From Gordonia effusa NBRC 100432 (GTDB lineage: Bacteria > Actinomycetota > Actinomycetes > Mycobacteriales > Mycobacteriaceae), in NCBI RefSeq assembly GCF_000241305.1, contig NZ_BAEH01000041.1, positions 1 through 60,693 on the forward strand: a stretch of 60,693 nucleotides of DNA. Direction: 5' to 3'. The notes beneath the pieces are model-generated. The model did not search any database, was not told the DNA's origin, and worked only from the letters and a program-made list of their open reading frames with translations. A program made the translations under genes and the position numbers. Below, one piece after another: positions 53,377-60,693 of the stretch (its first letter is position 1; each line of letters opens with the position of its first letter).

Positions 53377-53906
53377 TGTGAACCCCCCATGCGCTTATCC
53401 GGCAGCCAGATGTGGATGTCGAATATTGAATCAAGTAAGGCAAGTAAAGCATGTTTTCCGTATTTGCACAGTCCCCACTTTTTGCGACAACGAAGATCGC
53501 GGTGAGCGTCGCAGGGCGGCGCGCTTGGTGCGTTCTCTCTGGAGGTGGGCCACCCAACTGATCGCGAGACGGCACTCTCACCGGCCTGGCAACACCCACC
53601 GACGTACGGGATCACTCTGGAACGCGCACACCGAACTTGAAGGCGCCAAGCGCTGTGGCGGGATCGGCACTGGCCCACGCGTGCCGTGACCGCGTCGACT
53701 GCGGTGGTTGGTCAGAAGAAGTGCCATCACACGACTCCGAAATTTGAGAACACAACACGACAACAGGCATCACGACGCCAACGCGCCTGATCAACAATGC
53801 TTCCCGCATTTGGCGACCACCTGAGTTCATGGCCTCAAACCGTCATTACGTTCGATTGTGTTTCACAATGCCTATAAGTCAGGGTAATTCAGAGCATTAT
53901 CGCCCC
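53377..53906. other. Gene-poor stretch upstream of the porin operon
   Basis: I find no convincing gene. Short open frames on both strands lack domains, RBS and codon bias. The region should hold the porin promoter; no clear -35/-10 pair stood out. A short palindrome ATTGTG-TTT-CACAAT lies at 53855-53869, 38 bp after the menA stop, and could be a binding site or a terminator stem. Confidence 0.5.
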
Positions 53907-54803
53907 CTACCCGACCGCCAGCCCAACCGCAGTCAACACCGACCACGCCAGCATCGCCTGTCCGGTCGCACCCAACGTTGGGATTAAACCCATACCGTTC
54001 GCTCCGCCGATAACTGGCTTGTTCGCGATGTAGACCAGGGGAGCGGCCACCAAGCCGATCAGTGCCCATGGCGTCGCCGCGACGAGCGCGAGCGATACGA
54101 CAAACGGCACAACCGTCAGCGTCGTGAACAAGACCCGAGTCTTGGCATCGCCGAGTCGTACCGCGACGGTGATCTTGCCAGACTCGGTGTCGGTCGGGAT
54201 GTCGCGGAGGTTATTGACCACCAACACCGCCGACGACAGCGACCCCACCGCGATCGCGGTAAGCACCCCAACCCAGTCGACTCGCTCGACGAGCACATAT
54301 TGCGTTCCGCATACAGCCACCAGGCCGAAGAACAGGAATACCGCGACCTCGCCGAATCCCAGGTAGCCGTAGGGCTTCTTGCCGCCGGTGTAGAACCACG
54401 CGCCCGCGATGCAGATCGCGCCGATCAACACCAACCACCACGCGGTGACCAACGCCAGCACGAGCCCGCACACCGCGCCGACGCCGAGGCATCCGAATGC
54501 CGCGGCTTTTACCGCGCCCGGACTCGCCGCACCGGAGCCGACGAGTCGCATCGGCCCGACGCGGTCGTCGTCGGTGCCGCGAACGCCGTCGGAGTAGTCG
54601 TTGGCGTAGTTGACGCCGACGATCAGCGAGAGCGAAACAGCAAGGGCCAGAGCAGCTTTCCACCATTCGATGCCGATGAAACGATCGCCGACGCTGTCGG
54701 CCGCAAGATGCAATGCCGCACCTGTTCCGGCCACCACCGGAGCTATCGCGTTGGGGAGCGTGCGGGGTCGCGCACCGTCGATCCACTGTTTCACCGAAGC
54801 CAC
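53907..54803 (-). CDS. menA: 1,4-dihydroxy-2-naphthoate polyprenyltransferase
   Basis: Attaches the isoprenoid tail to dihydroxynaphthoate in the membrane, giving demethylmenaquinone. UbiA-family motifs are [17 protein letters not shown] (first Asp-rich) and [22 protein letters not shown] (second). About eight membrane helices, 298 residues. GTG start at 54803. It ends a leftward group with menE; gap to menE is 36 bp. Confidence 0.93.
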   Translation of the reverse strand: MASVKQWIDGARPRTLPNAIAPVVAGTGAALHLAADSVGDRFIGIEWWKAALALAVSLSLIVGVNYANDYSDGVRGTDDDRVGPMRLVGSGAASPGAVKAAAFGCLGVGAVCGLVLALVTAWWLVLIGAICIAGAWFYTGGKKPYGYLGFGEVAVFLFFGLVAVCGTQYVLVERVDWVGVLTAIAVGSLSSAVLVVNNLRDIPTDTESGKITVAVRLGDAKTRVLFTTLTVVPFVVSLALVAATPWALIGLVAAPLVYIANKPVIGGANGMGLIPTLGATGQAMLAWSVLTAVGLAVG

Positions 54804-54839
54804 GCGTCGATCCTTCCATGCGCGAGTACGGCCAGAACC

Positions 54840-56003
54840 TCAGCCCTCCAGCTGAGCGCGCAGGGCCCGCCGATCGACCTTGCCGGGACCGCGCATCGGC
54901 AACGCATCGACGATAAACAACTCACGCGGTGCGGCGAAGCGATCACACTGCTCGGAGACACGACCGGCCAGGGCATCGAGTGTCGGCTCGACATCGCCAG
55001 CGGCGACCACCACGGCGACCACCCGCTGACCCAGCCGTTCGTCGTGAACTCCGACGACGGCGCATTGTGCGACGGCGGCGTCTTCAAGGAGCACGGCCTC
55101 GATCACCTGCGGCACGACCGTCAGCCCGCCGGTGCTGATGGCCTCGTCGGCTCGGCCGATGATCGACAGCACACCGTCGTCGACGCGTCCGAGATCGTCG
55201 GTAAGAAACCAGCCGGTCTCCGCGAATGACGGATGATCGGGCAGATTGCGGTAGCCGTGGGCGACAGTCGGCCCGCCGAGGGCGACTCGTCCAGACTCAG
55301 TGATCCGCACTCTGACCCCATCGAGCGGCATGCCGTCGTAGACGCAGCCGCCCGCGGTCTCGCTCATCCCATAGGTCGCGACGATGCGTACCCCTGCCTG
55401 CTCGGCTCGTAGGCGCAGCGACGGCGGAGTCGCCGCACCGCCGATGAGGACCGCATCGAATTCGCTGAGAACCTTTGTCGCCGAGGGTGATTCGAGGACC
55501 TTTAATAGTTGCGTCGGTACTAACGAGGTATACCGCCGCGGACCCCGAAGAGTATCAGCGGCCGCGATGAATTCTTCAACATCGAATCCGGCTGACACGT
55601 CGAGGACCCCGGGCAGGTGACCCGCCGCCAACGCGCGCAACAGTACTTGCAAGCCCGCGATGTGATGGGCCGGCAGCGCCAGCAGCCAGTTGCCGGGCCC
55701 GCCGAGCCGCCTGGCCGTTGCCCGCGCCGACGCCCGCAGGGTCGCGGCGGTATGCACCGCTCCTTTGGGAACTCCGGTGGTGCCCGACGTCGCGATCACA
55801 AGTGCGGCATCGTCGGCGATCGGTTGGTCGGCGCCGAGTGCTTCTTTGAGGAGAAGGGCGGTCGGATCGCCGGTTTCGGGCGGTAGCGGCAGGTAGGCGG
55901 CGGTGCCGTCGAGTAGTGCGATGAGCTCGTCGGCGACGTCGAGGACCGCGGGGCCCGCCGGCATGGATAGTGGGGTTAACCGACGCGCGTGAGTGTCACT
56001 CAC
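54840..56003 (-). CDS. menE: O-succinylbenzoate-CoA ligase
   Basis: Activates o-succinylbenzoate to its CoA ester ahead of MenB. ANL motifs: IATSGTTGVPKGAVHTAATL, ATYGMSETAGGCVYDG, GWFLTDDLGRVDDG, GRADEAISTGGLTVVPQVIE, and MRGPGKVDRRAL with the acylation lysine. It is 387 residues. GTG at 56003 overlaps the DUF3349 stop by 8 bp; the frame from 56147 lies inside that gene and is rejected, while an internal ATG at 55964 is possible. Confidence 0.9.
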   Translation of the reverse strand: MSDTHARRLTPLSMPAGPAVLDVADELIALLDGTAAYLPLPPETGDPTALLLKEALGADQPIADDAALVIATSGTTGVPKGAVHTAATLRASARATARRLGGPGNWLLALPAHHIAGLQVLLRALAAGHLPGVLDVSAGFDVEEFIAAADTLRGPRRYTSLVPTQLLKVLESPSATKVLSEFDAVLIGGAATPPSLRLRAEQAGVRIVATYGMSETAGGCVYDGMPLDGVRVRITESGRVALGGPTVAHGYRNLPDHPSFAETGWFLTDDLGRVDDGVLSIIGRADEAISTGGLTVVPQVIEAVLLEDAAVAQCAVVGVHDERLGQRVVAVVVAAGDVEPTLDALAGRVSEQCDRFAAPRELFIVDALPMRGPGKVDRRALRAQLEG

Positions 56004-56322
56004 TCGGCGGTGGTCCCAGCGGATGGTCGTCGAATGGCCAACCGGCACCTTCGAGAACCTTGCGCACCCGGTTGAGATCGGTATCGTTCGGCAAATCCTC
56101 GGTGACCTTGGTGATCTCGACGCCGGCATCGATCTTGGAGATCTCATCGGACGGCAGGCGCGCTTCCTTGATCAGCGAGACGGCTACGTCCTGAACCTCG
56201 TCTTCGGTGAGCTGACGTCGTAGGAGTGCGACCAAGGGGATGTAGTCGCCCTGCGGCACACCGTTGGGGTACCCGGCACGCAGCCAGTCGATGACACTCT
56301 TCAAGAACGTTGGGCGATCCAT
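55996..56322 (-). CDS. DUF3349 protein (Rv0543c-like), copy A
   Basis: A 108-residue helical protein with the DUF3349 pattern: FLKSVIDWLRAGYPNGVPQGDYIPLVALLRRQLTEDEV, then a second helix bundle ending in LNRVRKVLEGAGWPF. The function is unknown; in mycobacteria the gene also precedes menE. ATG has GGAGGT 6 nt upstream and follows a TATACT element (56350-56345, minus), so it has its own promoter behind a terminator. The copy at 56410-56721 is a paralog. Confidence 0.83.
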   Translation of the reverse strand: MDRPTFLKSVIDWLRAGYPNGVPQGDYIPLVALLRRQLTEDEVQDVAVSLIKEARLPSDEISKIDAGVEITKVTEDLPNDTDLNRVRKVLEGAGWPFDDHPLGPPPSE

Positions 56323-56354
56323 GCGGTACCTCCTTTATCGCAAGAGTATAGAAA

Positions 56355-56392
56355 CCAGGAATCCCGCAGCGATTTCGCTACGGGATTCCTGG
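56355..56392 (-). terminator. Hairpin between the two DUF3349 genes
   Basis: CCAGGAATCCCG (56355-56366) pairs with CGGGATTCCTGG (56381-56392), and AGCGA/TCGCT continue the stem after one mismatch, leaving a 2-nt turn. On minus it starts 18 nt after the stop of copy B and is followed by TTTCTATACTCTT, so it works as a terminator directly before the TATACT of copy A. Confidence 0.75.
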
Positions 56393-56409
56393 TGGGGAAG
56401 TGCGAAGCG

Positions 56410-56721
56410 TCAGCCGACGGTGACCTCGGTGGTAAGAGGCCAACCGGCTGCGGCGAGGCGGCTGGCCACCTGGTTGATTTCTTCGGCGTTTGGCTCTTGC
56501 GCGGTCACCCGGGTGATCGCGTCATGGATCTGTTCTTCGGTCAACGGGGTGTCAGTGCCGTATTCGCGAGCGAGAGTTAGCGCCACCGTGGTGACCTCCT
56601 GCTCATCGAGGACGCGGGTCAGCAATGCGAGCAGCGGGGGAAACTCGGTCGGGTCGATGCCTTCGGGATATCCCTTGCGAACCCACGAAACGATGGACTC
56701 GAATGTTGACTGGTTGGTCAT
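56410..56721 (-). CDS. DUF3349 protein, copy B
   Basis: A 103-residue paralog of copy A: FESIVSWVRKGYPEGIDPTEFPPLLALLTRVLDEQEVTTVALTLARE and the end INQVASRLAAAGWPL. ATG at 56721; the longer frame to 56934 runs through the next gene. It is separated from copy A by a hairpin and lies 20 bp after the membrane-protein gene, so it probably belongs to the pit transcript. The function is unknown. Confidence 0.8.
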   Translation of the reverse strand: MTNQSTFESIVSWVRKGYPEGIDPTEFPPLLALLTRVLDEQEVTTVALTLAREYGTDTPLTEEQIHDAITRVTAQEPNAEEINQVASRLAAAGWPLTTEVTVG

Positions 56722-56741
56722 GGTGCGCGTCTCGCTTTCGG

Positions 56742-57023
56742 TTATTTGTAGCCGAACGGGAAGATCTTGACGTCGGTGTAGTAGTAGATCGTCTGACGGG
56801 TGATCCACAGGATGCCAGTCACGATGACCAGCGCGACGATGGCGAAGAGCACCATGCCGAGATACTTGAGAATTGGGTTGGGTGCGGAAACGGTGCCGTC
56901 CTCGTGCACGGTTCCCGAACCATCGGCGTACCAACGCAGCCCCACCGCGAACAGCGCGGGCAGACCGGCACCGAGCAGCAGGCCGATGGCCAGCACCTTG
57001 GCGATCGATTCAACGATATCCAT
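56742..57023 (-). CDS. Small two-helix membrane protein (Rv0544c-like)
   Basis: A 93-residue protein with two membrane helices (about 8-30 and 53-75), a short loop with DGSGTVHEDG between and an end YYYTDVKIFPFGYK. Its position between pit and the DUF3349/menE genes equals Rv0544c. It lies 26 bp after pit, so co-transcription is likely; it may assist the phosphate permease, but no function is known. Confidence 0.75.
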   Translation of the reverse strand: MDIVESIAKVLAIGLLLGAGLPALFAVGLRWYADGSGTVHEDGTVSAPNPILKYLGMVLFAIVALVIVTGILWITRQTIYYYTDVKIFPFGYK

Positions 57024-57049
57024 GAGTCTTCTCAGTCCTTAGTTCGAGG

Positions 57050-58267
57050 TCAGGCGACGGTCGTGGGGTTCTTGACGGTGGCGTCGTCAGCCGGGATGAG
57101 GCCGTTCTCGTCGTCCCACTCGGCGTTGACGTTGCCGGCGTCGACCTTGTTCTGCTGGGCACGCCAGTACATGTAGCCCGAGAGTGCGACGAGGATCGCG
57201 AAGATCGCGATGGCGCCGGGAAGATCACCGATGAGATGTGCGATGAAGTAGCAGAAGGCGCCGACCAGACCAGCGGCCGGCAAGGTGGTAACCCAGGCGA
57301 CGACCATTCGGCCGGCGACCTGCCAGCGAACCTGAGCGCCCTTCTTGCCGACACCCGAACCGAGGATCGAACCAGTGGCGACGTGCGTGGTCGACAGCGC
57401 CATGCCGGCGGCCGACGAGGTCAAGATGATCGCTGCAGAACTGGCTTCAGCGGCCAGGCCCTGCGGGGGAGCGATCTCGACGAGGCCCTTGCCCAGGGTG
57501 CGGATGATGCGCCAGCCGCCGAGGTAGGTACCGAGGGCGATGGCGGCGGCGCAGGTGAACACGACCCAGAAGGGCAGCCCATGCTTCACGCTGCTGGCGT
57601 CGAGGTGGCCGGAGGCGATGAGTGCCATCGCGATAACGCCCATCGTCTTCTGAGCGTCTCCGGTGCCGTGTGCGAGCGAGACCAGCGAGGCCGTGGCGAT
57701 CTGGCCGTAGCGGAAGCCATCGTCCTTCTGGTTATCCGAGAGTCGTTTGGTGATCGCGTAGATGAGGTAGGTGCCACAGCCGGCGACGAAGCAGGCGATG
57801 ACCGGCGCCATAAGGGCGGGAACCAGGATCTTGGCGGTGATGCCGTGCCAGTTGACACCGCCTGTTCCGATCGCCGCCAGTCCGGCACCGATTAGTCCAC
57901 CGAATAATGCGTGCGACGAACTCGACGGGAGGCCGAACAGCCAGGTGAAGAGGTTCCAGAGGATGCCGCCAATGAGACCGGCAAAGATGATGAGCAGGGC
58001 CTTTTCGGCGTCGAGGCCTTCGATAAGGCCGCCGTCCTTGCCCTGAATCTTCAGGACGTCTTTGGTGATAGTGGCCGCGACCTCGACGGAGAGAAACGCT
58101 CCGACCAGGTTCAGGATGGCCGAAAGGCCAACTGCGACTTTGGGTTTGAGGGCGCCGGTGGCGATTGAGGTGGCCATCGCGTTGCCGGTGTCGTGGAATC
58201 CGTTGGTGAAGTCGAAACCAAGTGCGGTGATCACCAGCAGCACTAGGATCAGCATCTCTGCGCTCAT
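57050..58267 (-). CDS. pitA: Low-affinity inorganic phosphate permease (PiT family)
   Basis: A 405-residue phosphate:cation symporter. PiT signatures are near both ends of the duplicated core: GFDFTNGFHDTGNAMATSIATGAL and GLPSSSSHALFGGLIGAGL in the first half, then LAHGTGDAQKTMGVIAMAL and ALSTTHVATGSILGSG in the second. It has about ten helices and a hydrophilic C-tail. ATG at 58267. A PHO-like direct repeat lies about 95 bp upstream, linking it to RegX3. Confidence 0.92.
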   Translation of the reverse strand: MSAEMLILVLLVITALGFDFTNGFHDTGNAMATSIATGALKPKVAVGLSAILNLVGAFLSVEVAATITKDVLKIQGKDGGLIEGLDAEKALLIIFAGLIGGILWNLFTWLFGLPSSSSHALFGGLIGAGLAAIGTGGVNWHGITAKILVPALMAPVIACFVAGCGTYLIYAITKRLSDNQKDDGFRYGQIATASLVSLAHGTGDAQKTMGVIAMALIASGHLDASSVKHGLPFWVVFTCAAAIALGTYLGGWRIIRTLGKGLVEIAPPQGLAAEASSAAIILTSSAAGMALSTTHVATGSILGSGVGKKGAQVRWQVAGRMVVAWVTTLPAAGLVGAFCYFIAHLIGDLPGAIAIFAILVALSGYMYWRAQQNKVDAGNVNAEWDDENGLIPADDATVKNPTTVA

Positions 58268-58361
58268 GGTTTAAATAATGATGTGCGGACTACGAATTCG
58301 CCTAACCAATGCGCGGATTAGTCGGCGAGGTGACCAGCAACTTTGCCTGAGGATTCGCTGA

Positions 58362-58383
58362 GTTCACCAACTGTTCATCTAGC
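58362..58383 (+). promoter_or_regulatory. PHO-box-like direct repeat between pitA and the LLM oxidoreductase
   Basis: GTTCACCAACT (58362-58372) and GTTCATCTAGC (58373-58383) are 11-bp direct repeats with the PHO-box core GTTCAYC. The region is divergent: pitA starts at 58267 (minus) and the F420-type gene at 58461 (plus). RegX3 encoded at 11.4 kb is the obvious candidate binder. Confidence 0.6.
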
Positions 58384-58460
58384 CGACCGCGGACTGCAAC
58401 CAAGCGCGGTGTGACGTGGCCGACACCATGATGTCCGGTGGCGTGGAAGAATCGGCGAAC

Positions 58461-59522
<1,062 letters not shown>

Positions 59523-59530
59523 AGGGCCAA

Positions 59531-59582
59531 ACCGCTGGTCGAGTGCCCGGCGAGGCGTTAGCCGAGGCGGGTGTACCGAGAC
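59531..59582. repeat. Dispersed GCTGGTCGAG element, copy 1 (convergent intergenic)
   Basis: Starts CCGCTGGTCGAGTGCCCGG and ends GGTGTACCGAGACC. It is almost identical to 59864-59915 and similar to 21941-21990. A reversed form (CGATACACCGGCGAGC...GCACTCGACC) lies at 59629-59673, so copy 1 and the reversed copy can fold together. It stands directly after the LLM stop. Confidence 0.8.
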
Positions 59583-59659
59583 CTCGGTGAAAAGCATTGA
59601 TCACCTTGGCATTTCGGTTCCCCGGGTCTCGATACACCGGCGAGCTCGCAAGCTCGCGC

Positions 59660-59880
59660 GACGGCACTCGACCATCTGTTGGGCGGTTATGACCGCTGGT
59701 CGAGACCTCGCAAGCTCGCGCGACTCGACCATCTGTTGGGCGGTTATGACCGTTGGTTGAGACCTCGCAAGTTCGCGCGACTCGACCATCTGTTGGGCGG
59801 TTATGACCGTTGGTTGAGACCTCGCAAGTTCGCACGACTCGACCGTCGGCGGGGCGGCTATAACCGCTGGTCGAGTGCCC
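59660..59880. repeat. 57-bp tandem repeat, about four units
   Basis: The phrase ATCTGTTGGGCGGTTATGAC starts at 59674, 59731 and 59788, exactly 57 bp apart, and a diverged fourth unit follows at 59841 (GACCGTCGGCGGGGCGGC). Each unit also contains GACCTCGCAAG(C/T)TCGCGCGAC and the GGT(C/T)GAG core of the dispersed element. Because 57 is divisible by three, several frames stay open and show 19-residue repeats; I regard these as non-coding. Confidence 0.88.
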
Positions 59881-59915
59881 GGTGAGGCGTTAGCCGAGGC
59901 GGGTGTATCGAGACC
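59864..59915. repeat. Dispersed GCTGGTCGAG element, copy 2
   Basis: CCGCTGGTCGAGTGCCCGGT to GGTGTATCGAGACC, differing from copy 1 at only a few bases. It closes the tandem array and ends 37 bp before the menB stop. The direct copies flank the array like borders. Confidence 0.8.
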
Positions 59916-59952
59916 GCGGTGAGGTGTCGATTGTTAGCCACGTGGCGCACCC

Positions 59953-60693
59953 TCAGTAGTAATAGGGGAACGAATCCCAGTTCGGGTCGCGCTTTTCTAG
60001 GAACGCGTCGCGGCCTTCGACGGCCTCGTCGGTCATATACGCGAGTCGCGTCGCTTCGCCGGCGAACACTTGCTGACCCATCAAGCCATCGTCGGTGAGG
60101 TTGAAGGCGAATTTCAGCATGCGCTGAGCGGTCGGTGACTTGCCGTTGATCTTGCGGGCCCACTCGATGGCGGTGTTCTCCAAATCGGCATGGGGCACAA
60201 CACGATTCACCGCTCCCATGTGATACATGGTCGCTGCGTCGTATGCCTCGCCCAGGAAGAAGATCTCCCGCGCGAACTTTTGACCGACCTGCTTGGCGAG
60301 ATATGCGCTGCCATATCCGGCGTCGAAGGAGCCGACGTCGGCGTCGGTCTGCTTGAAGCGCGCATGTTCCTGCGAAGCGAGGGTGAGGTCGGCGACCACG
60401 TGCAGCGAGTGTCCGCCGCCGGCGGCCCAGCCGTTAACGACCGCGATGACCACTTTGGGCATGGTCCGGATGAGTCGCTGCACTTCGAGGATGTGTAGGC
60501 GTCCGCCTTCGGCGGCGACTCGTGCGGCGTCGACGCTGGATGCGTCGGCCGCGTTCACGTCGGCGTCGTGGCTGGTCGCGTACTGATATCCCGACCGTCC
60601 GCGAATACGCTGATCGCCGCCGGAACAGAATGCCCAGCCGCCATCCTTGGGGCTCGGCCCGTTGCCGGTAAGCAGGATGGTCCCGACGTCGGG
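59953..60693 (-). CDS. menB: 1,4-dihydroxy-2-naphthoyl-CoA synthase, 5' end beyond the window
   Basis: A crotonase-fold enzyme closing the naphthoquinone ring. The frame is open to the last base of the window, so the N-terminus is missing and 246 residues are visible. Seen: ILLTGNGPSPKDGGWAFCSGGDQRIRG, VVNGWAAGGGHSLHVVADLTLAS (oxyanion hole), QTDADVGSFDAGYGSAYLAKQVGQKFAREIFFLG, and the C-terminal RDPNWDSFPYYY. It belongs to the menaquinone set with menA and menE but is separated from them by pit and the repeats. Confidence 0.94.
   Translation of the reverse strand, partial: PDVGTILLTGNGPSPKDGGWAFCSGGDQRIRGRSGYQYATSHDADVNAADASSVDAARVAAEGGRLHILEVQRLIRTMPKVVIAVVNGWAAGGGHSLHVVADLTLASQEHARFKQTDADVGSFDAGYGSAYLAKQVGQKFAREIFFLGEAYDAATMYHMGAVNRVVPHADLENTAIEWARKINGKSPTAQRMLKFAFNLTDDGLMGQQVFAGEATRLAYMTDEAVEGRDAFLEKRDPNWDSFPYYY

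Noticed and set aside
53378..53689. A 103-codon plus-strand ORF upstream of the porin
   Set aside because: Arg-rich translation without domain, RBS or relatives I recognise; treated as non-coding.
50524..53906. Insertion sequence or integron carrying the porin/protease operon
   Set aside because: I saw no transposase, integrase, tRNA gene or direct terminal repeats at the borders, so horizontal entry is possible but not shown.
59531..59915. CRISPR array
   Set aside because: The units are near-identical throughout without unique spacers, and no cas genes are present.

Overview
The window comes from a GC-rich, mycolic-acid-type actinobacterium (Mycobacteriales). The gene order follows the Mycobacterium tuberculosis Rv0486-Rv0548c backbone: mshA, a YbjN protein, gpmA, senX3-regX3, an Rv0495c-like gene, ppx, Rv0497/0498/0499-like genes, proC, an excisionase-type HTH gene, bS22, a galE2-like SDR, an acyltransferase, a HAD phosphatase, hemA-C-D-B, hemL, the cytochrome c maturation genes, menA, menE, pit and menB. 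A rex gene ahead of hemA, ROP-type and PHO-type operators, and repeats carrying the core GCTGGTCGAG between convergent genes suggest a Gordonia- or Williamsia-like genus rather than Mycobacterium. This genus assignment is an inference.

Layout. 1-2.45 kb: a Zn/Mn-type ABC importer (permease cut by the window edge) with a possible Zur box. 2.5-4.3 kb: a TetR-P450 pair whose promoter spacer holds a perfect 20-bp operator. 4.4-9.9 kb: mshA (mycothiol), a YbjN protein, an acyl-CoA ligase, a DUF1361 membrane protein, gpmA and a small GNAT protein. 10-12.1 kb: senX3-regX3 (phosphate signalling) behind a PHO-like direct repeat. 12.1-23.3 kb: conserved housekeeping genes, among them ppx, proC, the 33-residue ribosomal protein bS22 and lipid/envelope enzymes. 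23.4-31 kb: a glutaredoxin-like gene, then rex-hemA-hemC-hemD-hemB, so that heme synthesis probably answers to NADH/NAD+. 31.1-40.3 kb: an acyl-CoA oxidase-like gene, an SGNH lipoprotein, hemL, and the resA/ccdA/resB/ccsA system II genes for cytochrome c. 40.4-41.2 kb: a small membrane gene and a bldC-like regulator in a palindrome-rich region.

41.2-48.7 kb is a sulfur block: DUF4229-cds1 (cysteine desulfhydrase), a sulfatase, a 3-hydroxyacyl-CoA dehydrogenase, and stf0-cysD-cysNC. In the last three genes a carbohydrate sulfotransferase overlaps the genes that make its PAPS donor. 48.9-50.5 kb: a MarR regulator, then a leaderless HTH gene paired with a Clp-N protein that carries a collagen-like insert. 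50.6-53.9 kb is a visibly AT-richer accessory segment on the minus strand, with an MspA-type porin, a secreted calpain-like cysteine protease and an overlapping lipoprotein gene. 53.9-60.7 kb: menaquinone genes (menA, menE, menB), two DUF3349 paralogs, pit phosphate permease with a PHO-like box, an F420-type LLM oxidoreductase, and a 57-bp tandem repeat before menB.

Many genes show a TANNNT -10 hexamer only 6-8 nt before the start codon, implying leaderless transcripts; several start choices use this. The best candidates for undescribed biology are the porin/calpain/lipoprotein operon, the sulfotransferase/PAPS operon with its neighbours, the HTH/Clp-N-collagen pair, and the structured repeats. 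No rRNA, tRNA, CRISPR array or insertion sequence was recognised.
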